Source: Rhizobacter sp. Root1238 (GTDB taxonomy: Bacteria; Pseudomonadota; Gammaproteobacteria; Burkholderiales; Burkholderiaceae_C). From it: DNA of 64,000 nucleotides. Positions 56,754 to 64,000 of this stretch are shown one piece after another. Location: assembly GCF_001425825.1 (NCBI RefSeq), contig NZ_LMDM01000001.1:256204-320203 (forward strand), in the 5' to 3' direction. A program made the position numbers and the translations under genes. The notes below the pieces were generated by a model, which searched no databases, had not been told where the DNA came from, and saw nothing but the letters and a program-made list of their open reading frames with translations. Position 1 is the stretch's first letter. Each line of letters starts with the position of its first letter.

Positions 56754-58277
56754 TCAGCCGCGCCGCGTCTTGTAGATCCCGCAGCCCAGCACCAGGTCCT
56801 GCGCCACCGGCACGATGTACGAGGTCTTCGGCAGCACCTGCCCGTTGGCCGGGTTCAGGAAGTCGTAGTCGACCCAGCCGCCGCCGGCCTCGGCGGCCGC
56901 CCAGACGTCGTGCGTCAGCTGGGTCACGTCGGTGCCGATGATCTGCTTCGCGCTCTTGCCGACGTTGGCCGGCTTGCCGCCGAACGCGTGGTACACCAGA
57001 CCGCGGTCCCACGCGAAGACGTACATGTCGCGGTCGCTGAAGCCGTTGCCCGGCTCGGTGATGCCCGGCAGCGCCGCCGGCCCGCCGCGCTCCTTGTAGA
57101 ACGCCACCGCGCGCTGCACCAGCGCCTGCGCTTCGTCGGCCGTGCCCTGGCGCAGCCGGAAGCCGCCGACCGTGGCCGACAGCTGGCGCGCCCGCTCGCT
57201 CAGGCTGGCGCAGGCACGCGAGGTCTGCTCGACCATCTGCGCGTTCTGGTGCGTCAGCTCGTCGAGCTGCGTCATCGCCTGCGACACCTGCGCGAGGCCG
57301 TCGCTCTGTTCGCCGACGGCCGAGGTGATGCGCCCCATCCGCCCGGTGAGCTCGGCGACACCGCCGACGATCTCGGTCAGCACGCTGCTCACCCGGTCGA
57401 TGTGGCCGACGCCGCTGGCGGTCTCGGTGCCCGACTGCTCGATCAGCGCCTTGATCTCGCGGGCGGCCTCGCCGCTGCGCTGCGCGAGCGCGCGCACCTC
57501 GGACGCGACGACCGCGAAGCCGCGCCCCTGCTCGCCGGCCCGCGCCGCCTCGACGGCCGCATTGAGCGCGAGGATGTTGGTCTGGAACGCGATCGAGTCG
57601 ATCACGCCGATGATGTCGCCGACCTTCTCGGAGCCGGCCTTGATCGCATGCATCGAATCGACCGCCTCGCGCATTGCGCCGCCGCCGGAGCCGGCCAGCC
57701 CGTGCACGCGCGAGGCCAGCGCTTCGGCCTCGCGGGCGTCGCTGGCGTTCTGGCGCACCGTGGCGTCGAGCTGCTGCACGCTGGCCGAGGTCTGTTCCAG
57801 GTTGGCCGACTGCTGTTCGGTGCGGCGCGACAGGTCGCCGGTGTCGGCCGTCAGCTCGGTGCTGGCCGCGGTGACCAGCAGCGTGCTGCTGCGGACGTCG
57901 GCCACCAGCCCGGAGAGCGTCTCGCTGACCGCATCGAGCGCAGCCCCGATGCGGGCGAATTCATCATTGCCGCGGATCTCGACCCGGCGCGACAGGTCGC
58001 CCTGCTTCATGCGCGACACCGCGCCCTGGAGCGCGCCGAGAGCGCCGGCCATCTGCAGGTACAGCGCGAGCAGCAGGTAGGCCAGCAGCACCGCCACCGC
58101 CAGCAGCGCGAGGCTGCCCCAGTGCGTCCAGCCGTGCTGCTGCACCCAGGCGCCGATCGCGCCGGCGGCCAGCAACGCACCGCCGACGGCCAGCACCGAC
58201 AGCTTCGCGCCCAGCCCCAGCTTGCCGAATGCGGCGATTCCCGGGCCCATCGGCCCCCCGCTGCGATGCTCGTCCAT
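56754..58277 (-). CDS. Methyl-accepting chemotaxis protein with C-terminal Cache domain
   Basis: The product has 507 residues. Two membrane helices near the N-terminus (about 24-45 and 52-78) have only a few residues between, so there is no periplasmic sensor. A HAMP domain (about 78-130) and the signalling hairpin follow; the tip is [20 protein letters not shown] then [20 protein letters not shown]. The C-terminal 120 residues (from [16 protein letters not shown], with [17 protein letters not shown]) form a Cache-type sensor, which is thus in the cytosol and behind the signalling domain. No CheR-binding tail is present. It would sense an internal signal. Confidence 0.88.
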   Translation of the reverse strand: MDEHRSGGPMGPGIAAFGKLGLGAKLSVLAVGGALLAAGAIGAWVQQHGWTHWGSLALLAVAVLLAYLLLALYLQMAGALGALQGAVSRMKQGDLSRRVEIRGNDEFARIGAALDAVSETLSGLVADVRSSTLLVTAASTELTADTGDLSRRTEQQSANLEQTSASVQQLDATVRQNASDAREAEALASRVHGLAGSGGGAMREAVDSMHAIKAGSEKVGDIIGVIDSIAFQTNILALNAAVEAARAGEQGRGFAVVASEVRALAQRSGEAAREIKALIEQSGTETASGVGHIDRVSSVLTEIVGGVAELTGRMGRITSAVGEQSDGLAQVSQAMTQLDELTHQNAQMVEQTSRACASLSERARQLSATVGGFRLRQGTADEAQALVQRAVAFYKERGGPAALPGITEPGNGFSDRDMYVFAWDRGLVYHAFGGKPANVGKSAKQIIGTDVTQLTHDVWAAAEAGGGWVDYDFLNPANGQVLPKTSYIVPVAQDLVLGCGIYKTRRG

Positions 58278-58385
58278 CCACCCCCCGTAGAAGCCGCCCG
58301 ATCAGGTGGTGCCGGTTGCGAACAACCGGCACCGTGGGCAAGCGATCGTACAGGCGGTGTCGCGCGGCGTGCAAACCCGCGCCGT

Positions 58386-59009
58386 TCAGGCGCGCTTGAA
58401 GAGTGCCAACAACGCCGCAGCGGCGACGAACAGGCTGCCGAACAATCGGTTCAGCGCGCGGATCTGCGCCGGCGACTTCAGCACCCGCAGCAGCCGCGAA
58501 GCGAGCGCGGTGTAGCCGGCCATCACGACGAGGTCGGTGAACATCAGCGTCGCGCCGATCACGCCGTACTGCGGCGCCAGCGGCTGCGCGAGGTCGAGGA
58601 ACTGCGGCACCACCGCCAGCAGGAACACCGTGCCCTTCGGGTTGACCGCATTGATCATCCAGCCGCGCAGCACCAGCGAACGCCGCGTGACCTGCGCCTC
58701 GCCGGTGGCCGCGACCATCGGTTGCGCCGGCGCGCGCCATTGCTTGATGCCCAGCCACAGCAGGTAGCCGACGCCCAGCCACTTCACCGCCGCGAACGCG
58801 AGGCTCGACGCCGCGATCAGCGCGCCGAGCCCGAGGCCCACCACCAGCACCTGCGTCCAGATGCCCATCACCAGGCCGAAGGTCATGAAGTAGCCGCGCG
58901 CGAAGCCGTGGTTGACGCCGGCGCTCATCGCGGCGACCGCGCCGGCCCCCGGCGACAGGCTGATGGCCCAGGCGGCGGCGAAGAAGGCGAGCCAGAGGGA
59001 GAAGTCCAT
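58386..59009 (-). CDS. LysE-family amino acid exporter
   Basis: The product has 207 residues and six predicted membrane segments. WAISLSPGAGAVAAMSAGVN is the LysE/RhtB signature (SPGPG-like), and GWMINAVNPKGTVFLLAVVP is the second conserved segment. These proteins export amino acids such as lysine, threonine or homoserine lactone. It starts 23 bases after the stop of a MocR regulator and is likely cotranscribed with it or regulated by it. Confidence 0.92.
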   Translation of the reverse strand: MDFSLWLAFFAAAWAISLSPGAGAVAAMSAGVNHGFARGYFMTFGLVMGIWTQVLVVGLGLGALIAASSLAFAAVKWLGVGYLLWLGIKQWRAPAQPMVAATGEAQVTRRSLVLRGWMINAVNPKGTVFLLAVVPQFLDLAQPLAPQYGVIGATLMFTDLVVMAGYTALASRLLRVLKSPAQIRALNRLFGSLFVAAAALLALFKRA

Positions 59010-59032
59010 GTCGTGCTGTTCCCGGGAAGGTG

Positions 59033-60493
59033 TCAGAGTTGTTCGGTGATGATCTGCCCGAGCCGCTTCAGCCGCGTCTCGAGCAGCGGCGTCCACGGGT
59101 CGCCGTAGTGCAGCCGGATGAAGTGGTCGAAGCGCGCGCTGCAGGTGAAGGTCGAGCCCGGCGCCACGCCGATCAGCTCGCGGCAGGCCTGCTCGAAGAC
59201 CTTGCGCGAATCCACCTGCGGCGGCATCTCGATCCACAGCGCCAGCCCACCGCGGGGCCGGCTCAGCCGGCAGCCGGGCGGGAAGTATCGCGTGATCGCA
59301 TCGGCCATGGCCTGCGCCTGGGCTTTCAGCGACGCGCGCAGCCGGCGCATGTGGTGGTCGTAGCCGCCGTCGGCCAGGAACTCGGCGATCACCTCCTGCT
59401 GCAACTGCACGCCGGGCGACGAGGTGCGGAACTTGATCGACTGGCATTCGCGCAGGTGGCGGCCCGGCGCCATCCAGCCGACGCGGTAGCCGGGCGCCAC
59501 CGCCTTCGTGAAGGCCGAGCACAGGATCACGTCGTCGCGCGTGTCGAAGCTCTTCAGCGCCGGCGGGCGCTCGTCGCCGAAATGCAGCTCGCCGTAGATG
59601 TCGCTCTCGATCAGCGGAAAGCCGCGCTCGGCGGCCAGCGCGACCAGCCGGCGCTTGTTCTCGACCGGCATCAGGCTGCCGACCGGGTTCTGGAAATTCG
59701 GGATCACGACGCAGGCGCGCACCGCGCCGGGCGTGCGCGTCGCGAGGTCGAGCGCCTCGATCGACAGGCCGTCGCGCGGGTGCGACGGGATCTCCAGCGA
59801 GCGCATGCCCAGGCTCTCGATCACGTCGAGCAGCATGAAGTAGGTCGGCGATTCGAGCGCGATCGTGTCGCCGGCCTTGGCCACCGCGCGCAGCGCGAGG
59901 TGCATCGCCTCCATGCCGCCGTTGGTCAGCAGGATCTCGTCGGGGTGCAGGCGCACGCCGCTGTGGATCGCGCGGCGGGCGATCTCGCGGCGCAGTGCCG
60001 GGCTGCCGCTGCTTTCGACGCGCGACGCGAATTCGGGGTGGCGGCGGTTGATGCTGGCCGTCAGCTGGCGTAGCTTGGCCTCGGGCAGCAGGCCGCGGCC
60101 TGCCTGCACGCGGAACGACGGCATCGCGCCGGGCTCGTTCGCGACCAGCAGGAACTGGCGCGTCAGGCCGTCGGGCGTGACGAAATCGGCCTTGCTCATG
60201 CGGGCGTCGAGCTCCGGCTCGGGCAGCGGCTGCGGGCGCGGCGCGACGAAATAGCCGGATTTGGGCCGGGCCTCGACCAGCCCGCGGTTCTCGAGCCAGC
60301 GGTAGGCGAGCGTCACGGTGGACGGGCTGACGCCATGCTGCTGGCACAGCTGCCGCACCGACGGCAGCCGGTCGCCGCTGCGCAGGCTGCCGCAGGTGAT
60401 CGCTTTCTCCAGCCCGCCGGCCACCGCCTGGTAGATCGGCAACGACGGCGGGGACTGCAGCGGCGCGTCGAGATCGAGCAAGGCCTCTTCCAT
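59033..60493 (-). CDS. MocR-family regulator (GntR DNA-binding + aminotransferase domain)
   Basis: The product has 486 residues. The winged helix (about 15-85) reads YQAVAGGLEKAITCGSLRSG and QHGVSPSTVTLAYRWLENRG. The aminotransferase-like domain has TNGGMEAMHLALRAVAKAGD and the PLP Lys in LCSAFTKAVAPGYRVGW. It is upstream of the LysE exporter, which it probably controls, and divergent from the DUF2917 gene. In the 176-base divergent gap, GCAGTTGTCACC and GCAGTTCACG are a loose direct repeat that might be its site. Confidence 0.92.
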   Translation of the reverse strand: MEEALLDLDAPLQSPPSLPIYQAVAGGLEKAITCGSLRSGDRLPSVRQLCQQHGVSPSTVTLAYRWLENRGLVEARPKSGYFVAPRPQPLPEPELDARMSKADFVTPDGLTRQFLLVANEPGAMPSFRVQAGRGLLPEAKLRQLTASINRRHPEFASRVESSGSPALRREIARRAIHSGVRLHPDEILLTNGGMEAMHLALRAVAKAGDTIALESPTYFMLLDVIESLGMRSLEIPSHPRDGLSIEALDLATRTPGAVRACVVIPNFQNPVGSLMPVENKRRLVALAAERGFPLIESDIYGELHFGDERPPALKSFDTRDDVILCSAFTKAVAPGYRVGWMAPGRHLRECQSIKFRTSSPGVQLQQEVIAEFLADGGYDHHMRRLRASLKAQAQAMADAITRYFPPGCRLSRPRGGLALWIEMPPQVDSRKVFEQACRELIGVAPGSTFTCSARFDHFIRLHYGDPWTPLLETRLKRLGQIITEQL

Positions 60494-60669
60494 GGGACGG
60501 ATTGTCGCCGCGCGCTGGTGGGCGGCACAGGTACAGAGCCGGGCAGTTGTCACCAGCACAGCCGCCGCGGCGGGCCACTGTGCCGGTGCAGTTCACGCTG
60601 TTCTGGATGTGGTCGGCATGGCGGCTTCCCGGAACACTGGTGCTCTGAGGAATTCACGGCACGACCACC

Positions 60670-60981
60670 ATGACGAAGACACTCCACCCCCTGGATCTGC
60701 AACTCGCCGTCGGCGAACTGTGCCGCTGGCGTTCGGCCGGCACGGTCGAGCTGCAGGTGCTGGCCGGCCGCGTGTGGGTCACGCAAAGCGGCGACGAGGA
60801 CGATCACTTCCTCGCGGCCGGCGACACGCTCGCGCTGCGCCGCGGGGCGCTCGCGCTGATCGAGGCGGAGTCGGGCGCGAGCCTGCGACTGTTCGCGCCG
60901 GCGAAGGCAGCACTGCCGTCCACGCCGTGGTGGCGCCGCCTCGGCGGCGGGCGCCGGCCGGCCGCTACAGTCGCGGGGTGA
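60670..60981 (+). CDS. DUF2917 domain-containing protein
   Basis: The protein has 103 residues. The core (LAVGELCRWRSAGTVELQVL, then AGRVWVTQSGDEDDHFLAAG) is a small beta-barrel of cupin type, the DUF2917 pattern. No metal-binding His cluster of true cupins is visible. It has no export signal. The stop overlaps the GTG of radA (GTGA), so the genes are cotranscribed. Function unknown. Confidence 0.85.
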   Translation: MTKTLHPLDLQLAVGELCRWRSAGTVELQVLAGRVWVTQSGDEDDHFLAAGDTLALRRGALALIEAESGASLRLFAPAKAALPSTPWWRRLGGGRRPAATVAG

Positions 60982-62336
60982 GCAAACCCAAATCCGTCTA
61001 CACCTGCAGCGAGTGCGGTGGCACCAGCCCCAAGTGGCTGGGCAAGTGCCCGCACTGCAACGCCTGGAACACGCTGGTCGAGGGCGTCGCCGAGGCGCCG
61101 ACCAAGCACCGCTACCAATCGCTGGCCGGCGCGCAGCCGGTCGCCACGCTGTCCGAGATCGAAGCCTCGGACGTCGACCGCCAGCCCACCGGCATCGATG
61201 AGCTCGACCGCGTGCTCGGCGGCGGCATCGTCGCCGGCGGCGTCGTGCTGATCGGCGGCGACCCCGGCATCGGCAAGTCGACGCTGCTGCTGCAGGCGCT
61301 CGACGCGCTGTCGCGCAACATGCGCGCGCTGTACGTCACCGGCGAGGAATCCGGCGCGCAGGTCGCGCTGCGTTCGCGCCGCCTCGGGCTCGACGGCTCG
61401 CAGGTGCGCGTGGTCGCCGAGATCCAGCTCGAGAAGATCACCGCGACCATCGACGCCGAGCAGCCGGCGATCTGCGTGATCGATTCGATCCAGACCGTCT
61501 ACAGCGACCAGCTGACCTCCGCGCCCGGCTCGGTGGCCCAGGTGCGCGAATGCGCCGCCCAGCTGACCCGTGTGGCCAAGAGCAGCGGCACCACGATCAT
61601 CCTGGTCGGCCACGTCACGAAGGAAGGCGCGCTGGCCGGCCCGCGCGTGCTGGAGCACATCGTCGACACGGTGCTCTATTTCGAGGGCGACACCCACAGC
61701 AGCTTCCGGCTGGTGCGGGCGATCAAGAACCGCTTCGGCGCGGTCAACGAGATCGGCGTGTTCGCGATGACCGAGAAGGGGCTGAAGGGCGTCGCGAACC
61801 CGAGCGCGATCTTCCTGTCGACGCATGGCGAGCCGGTCGCCGGCTCCTGCGTGCTGGTCACGCTGGAGGGCACGCGGCCGCTGCTGGTCGAGATCCAGGC
61901 GCTGGTCGACTCCGGCGGCCCGAGCCCGCGCCGCCTGAGCGTCGGCCTCGACCGCGACCGCCTCGCGATGATGCTGGCGGTGCTGCACCGCCATGCCGGC
62001 ATCGCGTGCCTCGACCAGGACGTGTTCGTCAATGCCGTCGGCGGCGTGCGCATCAGCGAGCCGGCCGCCGACCTGGCGGTGATGCTGGCGATCCAGAGCA
62101 GCCTGCGCGGGCGGCCGCTGCCGCGCGGCTTCATCGCGTTCGGCGAGGTCGGGCTGGCCGGCGAGGTGCGGCCGGCGCCGCGCGGCCAGGAGCGGCTGAA
62201 GGAAGCCGCCAAGCTCGGCTTCAGCGTGGCCGTGGTGCCGAAGGCGAATGCGCCGAAGAAGGCGATCGAGGGGCTCACGATCCACCCGGTCGAGCGCATC
62301 GAGGAGGCGATCGACCTGCTGCGCACGCTGAGCTGA
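60978..62336 (+). CDS. radA: DNA repair protein RadA
   Basis: The product has 452 residues from a GTG. The N-terminal zinc finger is CSECGGTSPKWLGKCPHC. Walker A is GGDPGIGKSTLLLQ, and the RadA-specific motif KNRFG lies in AIKNRFGAVNEIGVF. The C-terminal Lon-like domain includes GEVGLAGEVRP. RadA is a branch-migration helicase in recombinational repair. TACAGT at 60966-60971 is a possible -10 box six bases before the GTG, in addition to readthrough from the DUF2917 gene. Confidence 0.95.
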   Translation: MSKPKSVYTCSECGGTSPKWLGKCPHCNAWNTLVEGVAEAPTKHRYQSLAGAQPVATLSEIEASDVDRQPTGIDELDRVLGGGIVAGGVVLIGGDPGIGKSTLLLQALDALSRNMRALYVTGEESGAQVALRSRRLGLDGSQVRVVAEIQLEKITATIDAEQPAICVIDSIQTVYSDQLTSAPGSVAQVRECAAQLTRVAKSSGTTIILVGHVTKEGALAGPRVLEHIVDTVLYFEGDTHSSFRLVRAIKNRFGAVNEIGVFAMTEKGLKGVANPSAIFLSTHGEPVAGSCVLVTLEGTRPLLVEIQALVDSGGPSPRRLSVGLDRDRLAMMLAVLHRHAGIACLDQDVFVNAVGGVRISEPAADLAVMLAIQSSLRGRPLPRGFIAFGEVGLAGEVRPAPRGQERLKEAAKLGFSVAVVPKANAPKKAIEGLTIHPVERIEEAIDLLRTLS

Positions 62337-62409
62337 CATCGCGCAAAGCGTCACACCGTGACACGCCTGGGGTGGGAGCGCCCCTGCAGCCGTGCGGCCA
62401 AACAAGAGC

Positions 62410-62425
62410 TATTATCATTTGCATC
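62410..62425 (+). promoter_or_regulatory. Probable Fur box of feoAB
   Basis: TATTATCATTTGCATC, read on the other strand, contains AATGATAAT, the core of a Fur half-site pair. It lies about 40 bases before feoA, in an AT-rich patch that also offers promoter elements. Iron control of feo is usual. Confidence 0.65.
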
Positions 62426-62462
62426 GGGCGGCTTTCGCCCTGCCGTGATTGCTCCCGCCCGT

Positions 62463-62723
62463 ATGACCGCTCCCCGTCTTTCCGACCTGCCCGCCGGTGC
62501 CCGCGGTACCGTCATCGGCCTGCGCGCCGAGGGCTCGCCCGATCCGCAGCTGCTGCACCGCCTGAGCGAACTGGGCTTCCTGCCCGGCGAGCCGGTGCAG
62601 CTGCTGCGCCGCGGCCCGGGCGGGCGCGAACCGCTCGCGGTGCAGATCGGCGAGACCTTCTTCGCGCTGCGCAAGATCGAGGCGCAGTGCGTCGAGGTGA
62701 ATGTCGAAGGGCTGCCGTCATGA
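62463..62723 (+). CDS. feoA: Ferrous iron transport protein A
   Basis: The product has 86 residues with the SH3-like FeoA fold: LSDLPAGARGTVIGLRAEG, HRLSELGFLPGEPVQLLRRG and AVQIGETFFALRKIEAQCVE. It is a small cytosolic partner of FeoB. The stop overlaps the feoB start (ATGA). Confidence 0.93.
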   Translation: MTAPRLSDLPAGARGTVIGLRAEGSPDPQLLHRLSELGFLPGEPVQLLRRGPGGREPLAVQIGETFFALRKIEAQCVEVNVEGLPS

Positions 62724-64000
62724 GCACCGAAGCCCTGCAGTCCCTTCGGATCGCGCTGGTCGGCAACCCGAACTGCGGCAAGACCGCCCTCTTCAACCTG
62801 CTGACCGGCGCGCGCCAGAAGGTCGCCAACTACGCCGGCGTCACCGTCGAGCGCAAGGTCGGCAGCGCGACGCTGCGCAGCGGCCGCACCGTGTCGGTGA
62901 TCGACCTGCCCGGCGCCTACAGCCTGACGCCGGCCACCCCCGACGAAGAAGTCACCCGCGAGATGGTGATGGGCCTGCGCGCCGGCGAGGCGCCGCCCGA
63001 TGCGCTGGTGGCCGTCGTCGACGCGACCAACCTGCCGATGAACCTGCGCCTGGTGCTCGAGCTGCGCCGCCTCGGCCGGCCGATGATCGTCTCGCTGAAC
63101 ATGGCCGACGTCGCCCGCGCGCGCGGGCTGCAGATCGACGTCGCGAAGCTGTCGGCCGAGCTCGGCGTGCCGGTGGTCGAGACGGTCGCGGTGCAGAGCC
63201 GCGGCCACGAGGCGCTGCTGGCCCAGCTCGAGAAGCAGGCCGAGTGGCCGACGCCGCCGGCGGTGGCCGACACGCCGACGCTGCCCGAGCTGCAGCGCGA
63301 GGTGCGCCGCATCCTGTCGGTGGCGGTGCCCGGCGCGATGCAGTTCAAGCGCTTCAACCACCGCATCGACGCGGTCGTGATGCACCCGGTGTGGGGCCTG
63401 GTGCTGCTGGCGGTGCTGCTGTTCCTGATGTTCCAGGCGGTGTTCTCGTGGGCCAACGTGCCGATGGACGCCATCAAGGAGGGCATGGCCGCGGCCGGCG
63501 AGTTCCTGACTGCCCACCTGCCCGACGGCCCGCTGCGCAGCCTGCTGGTCGACGGCGTGATCGCCGGGGCCGGCCTCGTGCTGGCGTTCCTGCCGCAGAT
63601 CCTGATCCTGTTCCTGTTCATCCTGGTGCTCGAGGATTCGGGCTACCTGCCGCGCGCCGCGTTCCTGCTCGACACCGTGATGGGCAAGGTCGGCCTGTCG
63701 GGGCGGGCCTTCATCCCGCTGCTGTCGAGCTTCGCGTGCGCGATCCCCGGCATCATGGCCACCCGCACCATCGCGAACTGGCGCGACCGGCTCGCGACCA
63801 TCATGGTCGCGCCGCTGATGACCTGTTCGGCCCGCTTGCCGGTCTATGCGCTGCTGATCGGCGCCTTCGTGCCGAAGCGCAGCGTCGGCTGGTTCAACCT
63901 GCAGGGCATCACGCTGTTCGTGCTGTACGTGGCCGGCGTCGTGTCGGCGATGGCGGTGGCCTGGCTGCTCAAGCGCACCTGGATGAAGAGCAGCTACCAG
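62720..64000 (+). CDS. feoB: Ferrous iron transporter FeoB (partial, runs off right edge)
   Basis: The first 427 residues are in the window. The GTPase domain has G1 GNPNCGKTALFN (15-26), G3 DLPGAYSL and G4-like NMAD. The membrane part begins at about residue 225, and the gate-helix segments LEDSGYLPRAAFLLD and SSFACAIPGIMATRTIANWR are present, with the conserved Cys. It imports Fe(II) at low oxygen or low pH. The C-terminal membrane half lies outside the window. Confidence 0.95.
   Translation, partial: MSTEALQSLRIALVGNPNCGKTALFNLLTGARQKVANYAGVTVERKVGSATLRSGRTVSVIDLPGAYSLTPATPDEEVTREMVMGLRAGEAPPDALVAVVDATNLPMNLRLVLELRRLGRPMIVSLNMADVARARGLQIDVAKLSAELGVPVVETVAVQSRGHEALLAQLEKQAEWPTPPAVADTPTLPELQREVRRILSVAVPGAMQFKRFNHRIDAVVMHPVWGLVLLAVLLFLMFQAVFSWANVPMDAIKEGMAAAGEFLTAHLPDGPLRSLLVDGVIAGAGLVLAFLPQILILFLFILVLEDSGYLPRAAFLLDTVMGKVGLSGRAFIPLLSSFACAIPGIMATRTIANWRDRLATIMVAPLMTCSARLPVYALLIGAFVPKRSVGWFNLQGITLFVLYVAGVVSAMAVAWLLKRTWMKSSYQ

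Noticed and set aside
60494-60669. Operator for the second MocR gene
   Set aside because: GCAGTTGTCACC and GCAGTTCACG are only loosely similar and not symmetric; too weak to annotate on its own.

Overview
The window is GC-rich bacterial chromosome, packed with genes on both strands and showing no phage, insertion sequence, rRNA, tRNA or CRISPR. The gene content points to a betaproteobacterium of the order Burkholderiales, probably near the Rubrivivax/Leptothrix/Methylibium group. The signs are a glutamate-cysteine ligase of the rare proteobacterial type, DUF3567, DUF3108 and DUF2917 proteins, methionine synthase split into two genes with an S-adenosylhomocysteine (SAH) riboswitch, and many MocR and EamA genes. 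The lineage is inferred from family knowledge; no search was run.

Layout. 1-4.7 kb: a TraB/GumN protein cut by the window edge, a VOC protein, a TPR protein, a fumarylacetoacetase-like hydrolase, DUF3108 and DUF3567 proteins. 4.7-9.3 kb: a tandem AAA+ ATPase and an MHYT-GGDEF-EAL signalling protein. 9.3-14.1 kb: the two halves of MetH, separated by an inverted OmpA-like lipoprotein gene, with the riboswitch in front of the second half. 14.2-17.6 kb: the DUF1800/DUF1501 export pair behind a leader with four small hairpins. 17.7-25.7 kb: a long co-directional run with an ECF sigma factor, its probable anti-sigma factor, a subtilase, a His-rich Tat/lipoprotein, TlpA, DUF4266, DUF3570 and DsbD. 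I consider this the most interesting block: an apparent envelope thiol/metal system under its own sigma factor. 25.8-28.5 kb: a small unknown gene, a DUF72 protein and a YifB/ComM ATPase.

28.5-31.5 kb: a nitrogen regulon of TorF-type porin, glnK and amtB behind a clear sigma-54 promoter with an NtrC site, closed by a terminator. 31.6-39.2 kb: gshA, kup, benE, gshB and uup. 39.2-40.9 kb: pnuC, apparently broken by a 78-nt insertion, and a nadR-like gene. 41.7-46.3 kb: a MocR regulator divergent from an EamA exporter, an aminotransferase and a PhzF-like enzyme, with a clear operator in between. 46.3-50.1 kb: a Wza/Wzz-like polysaccharide export pair. 50.3-52.1 kb: cytochrome c', a response regulator, and a small unknown gene under a Fur box. 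52.1-56.0 kb: EamA, lplT, alr and arfB. 56.0-60.5 kb: an inserted-looking set of a vapBC toxin-antitoxin pair with a perfect operator, a soluble-sensor chemoreceptor, a LysE exporter and a second MocR regulator. 60.7-64 kb: DUF2917, radA and a Fur-controlled feoAB operon, with feoB cut by the right edge.

Functions that join up: methionine/SAH recycling (metH with riboswitch), nitrogen scavenging (NtrC, GlnK, AmtB), glutathione synthesis (gshA/gshB, with the potassium importer kup between them), NAD precursor uptake (pnuC/nadR), iron (two Fur sites), and envelope redox folding (TlpA, DsbD).
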